DNA of 64,000 nucleotides, from assembly GCF_005503535.1 (NCBI RefSeq), contig NZ_SCNN01000001.1, forward strand, positions 1-64,000, read 5' to 3'. Below are positions 42,216-49,625 of the stretch, in pieces. Origin of the DNA: Mesorhizobium comanense (GTDB lineage Bacteria; Pseudomonadota; Alphaproteobacteria; Rhizobiales; Rhizobiaceae). Under the pieces are notes generated by a model, which did not search any database, had not been told where the DNA came from, and worked only from the letters and a program-made list of their open reading frames with translations. The first letter of the stretch is position 1; every line of letters starts with the position of its first letter. The position numbers were made by a program, and so were the translations under genes.

Positions 42216-43817
42216 ATGGATGCGCCATTTGTTGCTTCCGACCAACAGGTCGGTCTGCAATCCGTCGGGGTTACGACCGCCAGCCGTTTCGTCTGGCCGG
42301 CCTGCGCCACGCTGTTGATTGCCGCCTGGGCGGTCTTCGCCTCGTTCGTTTTGCTGCCTGGCAATGTCGACGTGTCCTGGCTGCTCACGATCGGCGAACG
42401 GGTGCTCGACGGCGAACGCCTTTCCGTCGATATCATCGAGGTCAACCCGGCCTTTTCGATCTGGCTCTATCTGCCTTTCGTGCTGCTTGAGCGGCTTACC
42501 GGCCTGCCGGCCGAGTTTTGGGTGAGCGCCGGTGTTGCCGCGCTTGCGATCGCCTCGGTCTGGTTCTCGGCGCGCATTGCCGCGCGGACGGACGGGACGC
42601 TGAGGCGGCATCTCTGGATGCTTCCGGCAGCGGTTTTCTTCGTGCTGTTCCTGTTTCCGATCGATTTCGGCCAGCGCGAGCAGATAGCCGTGATCGTGCT
42701 GCTGCCCTGGCTGGCCCTGTTTTCCGCGCGCGCCCGGAGCGTGGATTTCAGCGCCGGCAGTCTGGCCGAGCGGATCGTTGCCGGGGTGGGCGCGGGCATC
42801 TTCGTCATGATCAAGCCGCCCTACAGCGTGCTGGCCCTGGCCGTGCCGGCGCTCGTTGTTGCGTTGCAGCGGCGTTCGCCGCGCCCGCTTCTGACGACCG
42901 AGAATGTGATCGGGGCCGTGCTTACCCTGGCCTATCTCGTTGCCCTGGCCATCCTCATGCGGCCCTTTTTTACCGACGTGATGCCCCTGCTGCGTCAGGT
43001 CTATCTGCCCATGCGCATGCCCGTGGTGGACGTGCTGATGCTGTGGCAGGTGACGATGTTCGTCGCCATGGCTGTCGCCACGCTGGCGATGGCCTATCCC
43101 GGCAGGCCCGCACGCGACGCCGGGACCATGCTGCTCGCCGGGACGGCCTATGTTCCGGCCTTCGTCATCATGGGCAAGGGCTGGACCTACCAGGCGGTGC
43201 CGTTCCTGACATTCGGCGTCCTGGCGCTCATGCTGCAATATGGCCGGCTCAAGCCGTTCCGTGGCCTGCCGCTGCCGGTCAAGGCGGGCGCTGTTCTCGG
43301 CTTCTTCTCGATCATGCTTCTGACGGTGCTGCAGCAGGGGCTCGCCTATACCCAGTCCCGCCGCGACCTCGATGCGGCGACGGCGGCGATCGTGCGCGCG
43401 GTCGATCATCCGACGATGATCTCTATCGCCTCGCAGCTGCAGTTCAGCAACCCGCTAACCCGCATGGCGGGCGGTCGTTTCGTGGGACGCCAGCAGTCCG
43501 GCTGGATGATCAACGACGCCGCTATATTGGTGGCGAACGAACCCGATCCCGGCGTGCGCCAGAACCTGGCGGAGCTCAGGCAACAATACACGGCGTCGAT
43601 CGCGGGCGAACTCCAGGCCAAACGGCCCGATATCATCATCGACGACGGAACGGCCGGACCGCGTCCGCCCGTGCTGCTGAAACCGGAGAACCTGCCTGCG
43701 GTGCCGTCATTGCATGACGCTCCGGCGATTGCGCAAGCGTTGCGCAACTATCGCCTTTTGTATCAAGGCGCGTCGGTGACGGTGTTCATCCGCGGCGATA
43801 TCGCCGCCCACGGCTGA
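42216..43817 (+). CDS. Polytopic membrane protein, GT-C glycosyltransferase-like
   Basis: A 533-residue protein with about ten membrane segments in residues 25-395 and a soluble C-terminal part of about 135 residues. The first periplasmic loop has Asp and Glu residues (VDVSWLLTIGERVL and DIIEVNPAFS), as in GT-C enzymes that use polyprenyl-phosphate sugars. The family is not recognised with certainty. ATG 42216 is used; a TTG at 42195 is in frame. It lies 98 bases after coaA and ends near a strong hairpin. Confidence 0.72.
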   Translation: MDAPFVASDQQVGLQSVGVTTASRFVWPACATLLIAAWAVFASFVLLPGNVDVSWLLTIGERVLDGERLSVDIIEVNPAFSIWLYLPFVLLERLTGLPAEFWVSAGVAALAIASVWFSARIAARTDGTLRRHLWMLPAAVFFVLFLFPIDFGQREQIAVIVLLPWLALFSARARSVDFSAGSLAERIVAGVGAGIFVMIKPPYSVLALAVPALVVALQRRSPRPLLTTENVIGAVLTLAYLVALAILMRPFFTDVMPLLRQVYLPMRMPVVDVLMLWQVTMFVAMAVATLAMAYPGRPARDAGTMLLAGTAYVPAFVIMGKGWTYQAVPFLTFGVLALMLQYGRLKPFRGLPLPVKAGAVLGFFSIMLLTVLQQGLAYTQSRRDLDAATAAIVRAVDHPTMISIASQLQFSNPLTRMAGGRFVGRQQSGWMINDAAILVANEPDPGVRQNLAELRQQYTASIAGELQAKRPDIIIDDGTAGPRPPVLLKPENLPAVPSLHDAPAIAQALRNYRLLYQGASVTVFIRGDIAAHG

Positions 43818-43841
43818 AAGGCGCCGGGCGGGTTTGAGATC

Positions 43842-43885
43842 GGATGCGGCCGGCCCGCCGCCTTGGTGACAGGCCGGCCGCATCC
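43842..43885. terminator. Bidirectional hairpin between convergent genes
   Basis: GGATGCGGCCGGCC and GGCCGGCCGCATCC are a perfect 14-base inverted repeat with a 16-base spacer. It lies between the membrane-protein gene and the convergent protease gene, 24 and 21 bases from their stops. No T-run follows on either strand, so it may act through Rho or as a 3' stabiliser. Confidence 0.6.
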
Positions 43886-43906
43886 ACACGGCTGCAACGC
43901 CTTGTC

Positions 43907-45430
43907 TCAGCCGTTGGCGAACGGCACGGCGACGTAGATCTGGCTGCCGTCGCGTTCGACCAGCAACAGCACCGACTTGCGGCCGGACTTGCTGGCCTGT
44001 GCGATTGCCTGTGTCACCTGCTTGGCGCTCTTCACCGGGGCCTGGTTGACGGCGACGATGATATCGCCGGGCTGGATGCCTGCCGCGGCCGCCGCCTTGT
44101 CCGGGTTGACCCGGGCGACCACTGCGCCATGCTCGTTGTCGGCGAGGTTCATCTGCTGGCGGATGTCGGGCGTGATGTCGAGCAGACCGAGGCCGATGGC
44201 CGGCGCGCGCGAGCCCTGATCGGCGCTCGGCGTGTCTGAATCACCGGTCGAAGCCGTCTTCACATCGTCGCTGTTGCGCCCGACATCGACGGAGATCTGC
44301 ATGGCTTTGCCCTTGCGCCACACATCGAGCGATTCCTTGGCGCCGGGAGCGACATCGGCGACAGCCCGCGACAGATCCTTCGGGTCCTTCACGTCCTGTC
44401 CGGCAAAAGCCGTGATGACGTCGCCGGTTTCGACGCCGGCGCTGGCGGCGGGCGAGCCGTCATTGACCTGCGACACCAGCGCGCCTCCGGCATGGTCGAG
44501 CCCGATGGCGCTCGCCACGTCAGGCGTGACCGGCTGGATCTCGACGCCGAGATAGCCATACTGGATCGAGCCGTCCTTCATCAGCTTGGCGACCACCTTC
44601 TGCGCCTGGTCCGACGGGATGGCGAAACCGACGCCGACGCTGCCGCCATTGGGCGAGTAGATCGCCGTATTGATGCCGACGACATTGCCGTTGACATCGA
44701 CCAGCGGGCCGCCGGAATTGCCGTGGTTGATCGGGGCGTCGATCTGGATGAAATCGTCGAATGGCCCGCTGTGCAGATCGCGGCCGCGGGCTGAAACGAT
44801 GCCTGATGTGACCGTGGTGCCGATGCCGAACGGATTGCCGATCGCCAGAACCTGGTCGCCGGTCATGAGCTTGTCGGAATCGCCCCACTTGACCGTCGGC
44901 AAGGGCTTGTCGGACTTGATCTTCAGCACCGCGAGGTCGTTCTTGGCGTCGCGGCCGACAAGCTTGGCGGGAAGTTCCGTCCCGTCATCGAGCGTCACCT
45001 TGATGGACGAGGCGCCGTCGACGACATGGTTGTTGGTGACGATCGTGCCGTCGGCATCGACGATGAAGCCGGAGCCGAGCGCTTCGGCGCGTTGCGCCTG
45101 CTGCGGCGGTGTCTGCGGAGCGGGCATGCCCTGGTCGCCGAAGAACTGGCGGAAATACTGGTCGAACGGCGAGTTGCCGAGAGGCATCCCGCTATCGGCG
45201 CTTGCCGGCTGCGCCTTCATGATGGTGGTGACGGTCACCACCGCCGGCTTGTCGGCCGCCACGATCGGCGCGAACGAGCCGTTGGGCGCGGTTACACCGG
45301 CGACGGGGGTCATGGTCCCGGCCACGGCATGATTGGTCCTGGCGACGGAAAAGGCGACAGGGCTGATGATGAGGGCGGCGCCCAGCAATGCGGCGACGCG
45401 ATGTCTGCGAAGAATGTTGAGGGATGACAT
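43907..45430 (-). CDS. DegP/HtrA-like periplasmic serine protease
   Basis: A 507-residue Do-type protease. The signal peptide or anchor is AALLGAALIISPVAFSVA. The trypsin-like domain has His in TNNHVVDG, Asp in KNDLAVLKI and the Ser nucleophile in GNSGGPLVD. Two PDZ domains follow (about residues 285-370 and 395-500). It degrades or refolds envelope proteins. The 257 bases upstream contain an AT-rich stretch but no recognised envelope-stress promoter. Confidence 0.94.
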   Translation of the reverse strand: MSSLNILRRHRVAALLGAALIISPVAFSVARTNHAVAGTMTPVAGVTAPNGSFAPIVAADKPAVVTVTTIMKAQPASADSGMPLGNSPFDQYFRQFFGDQGMPAPQTPPQQAQRAEALGSGFIVDADGTIVTNNHVVDGASSIKVTLDDGTELPAKLVGRDAKNDLAVLKIKSDKPLPTVKWGDSDKLMTGDQVLAIGNPFGIGTTVTSGIVSARGRDLHSGPFDDFIQIDAPINHGNSGGPLVDVNGNVVGINTAIYSPNGGSVGVGFAIPSDQAQKVVAKLMKDGSIQYGYLGVEIQPVTPDVASAIGLDHAGGALVSQVNDGSPAASAGVETGDVITAFAGQDVKDPKDLSRAVADVAPGAKESLDVWRKGKAMQISVDVGRNSDDVKTASTGDSDTPSADQGSRAPAIGLGLLDITPDIRQQMNLADNEHGAVVARVNPDKAAAAAGIQPGDIIVAVNQAPVKSAKQVTQAIAQASKSGRKSVLLLVERDGSQIYVAVPFANG

Positions 45431-45687
45431 GGTCGTTGTCCGTGCGAGACATTGGGTTTGGCGCCGTGGCCAGTCTGGGTGCGAAACGGCCCATTCGGCG
45501 TATCGGCCGTCGCGGCTGCCTGTCTCGCTTCATGCGGCGGCTGCTCGGGTCGATGAAACCGGAATCTAGGACGCGGATGCGGGCGAATTAGGTTTTTTCG
45601 ATTATATTACAAAGATTTAATTCTTCGCGCCGGGTTGGTAATGTGGCGGACATCAGGACGGTCCCGCCACGGCGATGCTGGCAAAGC

Positions 45688-46419
45688 TCAGATATCGCCG
45701 GCCTGTTCGATGTAAGCCCTTGCAATCTCTCGCATACGGTTGCCGTCGAAGCTCGGCCCATGGCCGCCATGGCCGATCCGTACCGGCAGGTCGAGCAGGC
45801 GCTGCATGGTGTTGACATAGGCGCAGCGATCGGAATCCGGCAGGCTGTCGATCAGCGTGTCGTCATAAATGGCGTCGCCGCTGAAGAACAGGCCGTCGCT
45901 CTCGTCGAACAGCGCGATCGAATCCGGCGAATGCCCGGGCAGATGCAGCACGCGAAACTGGCGGTCGCCAAGATCGATCACGTCGCCCTCGCCAAGCGTC
46001 CTCGTCAGCGGCGCCGGCGGGATCCTGTAGTCGGCCGATTTCCAGCCCGGCGCCGGCAGTTTCGAGACCGCGCCTTCCAGATCGTGGAACATGTAGGCGT
46101 AGGTAGCGGCGTCATCCATGCTTTCGAACTGCGCGGCGCTCATGCTTGGGCCCGCTCGCCAAGGGAATTCGTGCAGCGAGCCGACATGATCGAGATGGAT
46201 ATGAGTGGCGACGACCAGCAACGGCTTGCCTTCTGGCGTCGCTATCTCAGGCGCCAGCGGGCAGATGCCCATGCCGGTGTCGACCAGGAGGTCGGCGTCC
46301 CGGCCCGTGAGGTGCCAGATGTTGGCGCGAACATAAGAATTCACGAACGGCTCGGTCAGCATCGTCGTCCTGTCGTCGACGATGCACGTGCTGAACCAGT
46401 CCTGCATTGCGGTCGCCAT
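45688..46419 (-). CDS. MBL-fold metallo-hydrolase
   Basis: A 243-residue metallo-beta-lactamase-fold protein. The metal motif is THIHLDHVGSL, followed by HLPGHSPDSIALF, SGDAIYDD and the final His in GHGGHGPSFDG. Family members hydrolyse thioesters, lactones or glutathione conjugates; the substrate is not evident. Its ATG shares one base with the stop of the phosphofructokinase gene, so it is translationally coupled to it. Confidence 0.88.
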   Translation of the reverse strand: MATAMQDWFSTCIVDDRTTMLTEPFVNSYVRANIWHLTGRDADLLVDTGMGICPLAPEIATPEGKPLLVVATHIHLDHVGSLHEFPWRAGPSMSAAQFESMDDAATYAYMFHDLEGAVSKLPAPGWKSADYRIPPAPLTRTLGEGDVIDLGDRQFRVLHLPGHSPDSIALFDESDGLFFSGDAIYDDTLIDSLPDSDRCAYVNTMQRLLDLPVRIGHGGHGPSFDGNRMREIARAYIEQAGDI

Positions 46420-47585
46420 CAGACGAATGGCTTCCCGACCTTGTATTTCTCCGGCACCAGCCGCTTGAGATAGGCCATGCCGGCATCGGACAGCTGGTTG
46501 ACATCGGGCTTCATGAAATTGTCCGGCATGTGGCGCGTCTTGCCGGCGACGTTCTTCAGTGGCACTTTCCTCAGCACCGTCTTGCTGCCGTCATATTGCA
46601 GCGCCACCGAGCCGCCGCCCTGTTCGGCGACGGTGACGGCGAAGGCGCCGGCATTGAAGGCTTCCTGCGCATCGACGGCGCTGATGGCGCCGACATAGCC
46701 GCGCGGCATATAGCCGAGCGCGTCGACACGCGCCCGCTTGCCCGGCAGCCCCTCGGCCAGAGCGCGCTCAAGCGCCGCCGGCAGGTCGCTGCCCGACAAT
46801 TTGACGTTGCCGTGCTGGTCGCGTTCCAGCTTTTCCGGCGGCACCAGGCTCTCGACCAGTGCCTTGCCGTCGGCGGTGCTGACGCCTTCCGACACGGCGA
46901 CGATGCAGCGCTTGTGACGGTCGAGCGTGGCGCGCACATCGTCGATGAAGCCGGCCGCCGAAAACGGCCGCTCCGGCACGTAGACAAGGTGGGGGCCGCT
47001 GTCGGGATCGAGCTGCCAGGCGGCGGCCGCCGCCGTCAGAAAGCCGGCGTGCCGCCCCATGACGATGCCGACATAGATGCCGGGCAGGGCGCGGAAATCG
47101 AGGTCGACGGAGAGAAAGGCGCCGGCGACGAATTCCGCCGCCGAGATGAAGCCCGGCGTGTGGTCGTTCTCCTCGAGATCGTTGTCGATGGTTTTGGGCG
47201 CATGTACGAAGGCGATCTTGCCGCCGGCGGCATCGGTCAGGATCTGCTGCGTGCCCGACGTATCGTTGCCGCCGATATAGATGAAGGCATCGGCGCCCGC
47301 CTTCTGCAGTCCCTTGAGGATGACCTCGCAATAGGCGGCGTCCGGCTTGTCGCGCGTCGAGCCCAGCGCCGCGCTCGGCGTTCCCGCGATCAGCCGCAGC
47401 CGGTCCTCCGGGATGGCTGAAAGATCGACATAATTACCGTCGCGGATGCCACGCACGCCGTGGATCGAGCCCAGCACCTTGGCACCGGGATGCCGTTTGC
47501 GGATTTCGAGCGCGGCGCCGACGACCGTCTGGTTGATGACGGCGGTCGGGCCGCCGCCCTGCGCGATGACGAAAGTTCCGGCCAT
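46419..47585 (-). CDS. pfp: Pyrophosphate-dependent 6-phosphofructokinase
   Basis: A 388-residue PfkA-superfamily protein. GGGPTAVIN opens the substrate site, GGNDTSGT carries the Asp that favours pyrophosphate over ATP, and PKTIDNDLE and GRHAGFL are typical of the PPi-dependent group. It converts fructose 6-phosphate and fructose 1,6-bisphosphate reversibly. Many rhizobia lack ATP-dependent phosphofructokinase. The gene is coupled to the MBL hydrolase gene downstream. Confidence 0.93.
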   Translation of the reverse strand: MAGTFVIAQGGGPTAVINQTVVGAALEIRKRHPGAKVLGSIHGVRGIRDGNYVDLSAIPEDRLRLIAGTPSAALGSTRDKPDAAYCEVILKGLQKAGADAFIYIGGNDTSGTQQILTDAAGGKIAFVHAPKTIDNDLEENDHTPGFISAAEFVAGAFLSVDLDFRALPGIYVGIVMGRHAGFLTAAAAAWQLDPDSGPHLVYVPERPFSAAGFIDDVRATLDRHKRCIVAVSEGVSTADGKALVESLVPPEKLERDQHGNVKLSGSDLPAALERALAEGLPGKRARVDALGYMPRGYVGAISAVDAQEAFNAGAFAVTVAEQGGGSVALQYDGSKTVLRKVPLKNVAGKTRHMPDNFMKPDVNQLSDAGMAYLKRLVPEKYKVGKPFV

Positions 47586-47684
47586 TCTTCAGGGTCTCCC
47601 GGCAGTGGATCTGGCAGGCACATTCGCCTGTCTTGCGGGATCACGCAACGGGAGTTTGGAGCGGCGCCAACACGTCGTGGTCGA

Positions 47685-48458
47685 TCAGACCACGACGACC
47701 GGATTTTTCTTCGACACGCGGCTGTAGAGGTCGATGATGTCCTGGTTGATGAGGCGCACGCAGCCCGACGACATCGCCTGGCCGATGCTCCACCATTCGG
47801 GCGAGCCGTGGATGCGGTAGCCGGTGTCCCTGCCGTCCTGGTATATATAGAGCGCACGCGCGCCGAGCGGATTGGTGAGGCCGCCCGGCTGGCCACCCTG
47901 CCACTTCACCAGTTCCGGCTTGCGCTGGATCATTTCCGGCGGCGGCGTCCAGGTCGGCCATTCCCTGCCGTACTGGATGTTGGCGCGGCCCGACCAGCGG
48001 AAACCGTCCTTGCCGATGCCGACGCCGTAGCGGATGGCATCGCCGCCGGGCTGCACGAGATAGAGCATGCGCTCCTTGAGATGCACGACGATGGTGCCGG
48101 GCGCCTCGCCCGTGGTGTCGACGACGATCTGGCGGCGGAATTCCGGCTTGACCTTGAGATAAGGCACCTCAGGCACGTTGAAGCCGTTGTCGGTCAATGC
48201 CGCGTACATCACGTCGGGGCTGGTGATGTTCTTGTCGACGCTGATTGAGGGGCGGATCGGCCGCACCGAGCCGGTGACCGTATCGTCGAGCTGGAGCGCC
48301 GGCAGGTCGCCGCCGCCACCCGAAGTCGAGCAGCCCGCGACGCCGAGCAGGGCCAGCGCGCCGGCCCCGGACAGAACGGCGCGGCGCGAAAGAAGAAGAT
48401 CGGTTTCGATTGCGTCGCCGTTTCGTGGCGGCGTCGGACCTCGCGGCAACTCACGCAT
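47685..48458 (-). CDS. L,D-transpeptidase (YkuD domain), lipoprotein-like
   Basis: A 257-residue envelope protein. LSRRAVLSGAGALALLGVAGC is a twin-Arg or lipoprotein-type signal ending at a lipobox-like Cys. The YkuD domain (about residues 110-255) ends with the catalytic motif: HGSPEWWSIGQ, then SSGCVRL with the nucleophile Cys. It cross-links peptidoglycan stem peptides or anchors outer-membrane proteins. ATG 48458 is used; another in-frame ATG is at 48521. Confidence 0.88.
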   Translation of the reverse strand: MRELPRGPTPPRNGDAIETDLLLSRRAVLSGAGALALLGVAGCSTSGGGGDLPALQLDDTVTGSVRPIRPSISVDKNITSPDVMYAALTDNGFNVPEVPYLKVKPEFRRQIVVDTTGEAPGTIVVHLKERMLYLVQPGGDAIRYGVGIGKDGFRWSGRANIQYGREWPTWTPPPEMIQRKPELVKWQGGQPGGLTNPLGARALYIYQDGRDTGYRIHGSPEWWSIGQAMSSGCVRLINQDIIDLYSRVSKKNPVVVV

Positions 48459-48685
48459 ATACCCAAACCCTACGCTGCCGGCGGAAGCACGGTCCGGCCG
48501 GATAGCAGGCATTTTCATCATTCATGGTTGATAAAGCGTGAATGCCTTGCCGTGCCTGTGTTTGCGCCTTGCACGGCCATCACGAACGACCGCCGGCCGC
48601 CGGGTTCTGCACAAAAACACCTCGGTCAGGTCATAATCCCGGCGCGGCCGTTTCCTAGCTCTCGGGCGATCAGCGAGGGGCCTCC

Positions 48686-48808
48686 ATGTGCAAGACGTTA
48701 AAAGCCGACATCACGCTATTTGCTGCCGCCATTGTCGCGGCGGCGACGGTCCTTGGCGCCGATGTCAGCCTGGCCGACATCTTGAGCGCGCTGAGCGCCG
48801 CGAACTGA
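48686..48808 (+). CDS. Possible 40-residue hydrophobic small protein
   Basis: MCKTLKADITLFAAAIVAAA starts a 40-codon frame with one clear hydrophobic segment (residues 9-24) and a short polar end. GAGGGG lies 5-10 bases upstream of the ATG. It is the only candidate gene in the 506 bases between the L,D-transpeptidase and the LysE gene; otherwise that region shows no structure I recognise. No family is recognised, and chance cannot be excluded. Confidence 0.35.
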   Translation: MCKTLKADITLFAAAIVAAATVLGADVSLADILSALSAAN

Positions 48809-48964
48809 CGCCGACCTGCCGCTGGCGTAACTGACGGCGCGGCAATTCCGGGAAAAACCCGCCGCGATCTCCCGACAGGATTTGTTCAAAAGAAAGATTC
48901 AGTCTCTTTACATTCTCCCGGACCCAAGGATTTATCCTCTTCTTTGAGCTCAAGGGAGACGAAC

Positions 48965-49588
48965 ATGTCCTTCGAAAACTGGGCCGCCTTCACCGCCGCC
49001 TCGACCATCCTCCTCATCATCCCGGGTCCGACCATCCTGCTGGTCGTGTCCTATGCGCTGGGTCAGGGCTGGCGCACGGCCCTGCCCATGGCCTTCGGCG
49101 TGGCGCTCGGCGACTTCACCGCCATGACGCTGTCGATGCTGGGCATCGGTGCGCTGCTGGCGGCCTCGGCTGGTGTCTTCACCATTCTGAAGCTGATCGG
49201 CGCGGGCTATCTGATCTATCTCGGCGTGAAGCTGTTCCGCGCCGGCGGCGCGTTGAGGGCCGAGCCGCGCACCGACGCGGTGTCTTCCGCCAAGATGATG
49301 GCGCATGCCTGGCTGGTCACCGCGCTCAATCCGAAAAGCATCACCTTCTTCGTCGCCTTCCTGCCGCAGTTCCTCGACCGGCATGCCGACTTCTGGACGC
49401 AGATGCTGATCTTCGAGACGACTTTCCTGGCGCTCGCCTTCGCCAATGCCTTCGGCTACGCGCTGATCGCGGCGCGCGCCCGCAACGTCGTGCGCAACCC
49501 CAGGGCGATCCGTATCTTCAACCGCACCGGCGGCACGCTGCTGGTTGGCGCCGGCATTGCCACGGTGGCAATGCGCTCCAGCAGTTGA
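48965..49588 (+). CDS. LysE/RhtB family exporter
   Basis: A 207-residue membrane protein with about six hydrophobic segments. Family marks are IPGPTILLVVSYALGQGWR near residue 20, AGYLIYLGVKLFR and LNPKSITFFVAFLPQFL. ATG 48965 has AAGGGAG 9-15 bases upstream. No regulator is adjacent. Its substrate, probably an amino acid or derivative, is unknown. It is convergent with the autotransporter gene. Confidence 0.9.
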   Translation: MSFENWAAFTAASTILLIIPGPTILLVVSYALGQGWRTALPMAFGVALGDFTAMTLSMLGIGALLAASAGVFTILKLIGAGYLIYLGVKLFRAGGALRAEPRTDAVSSAKMMAHAWLVTALNPKSITFFVAFLPQFLDRHADFWTQMLIFETTFLALAFANAFGYALIAARARNVVRNPRAIRIFNRTGGTLLVGAGIATVAMRSSS

Positions 49589-49625
49589 TGTCCTTGCGGC
49601 GATATCGGTGGGGTCCGACGGACCT

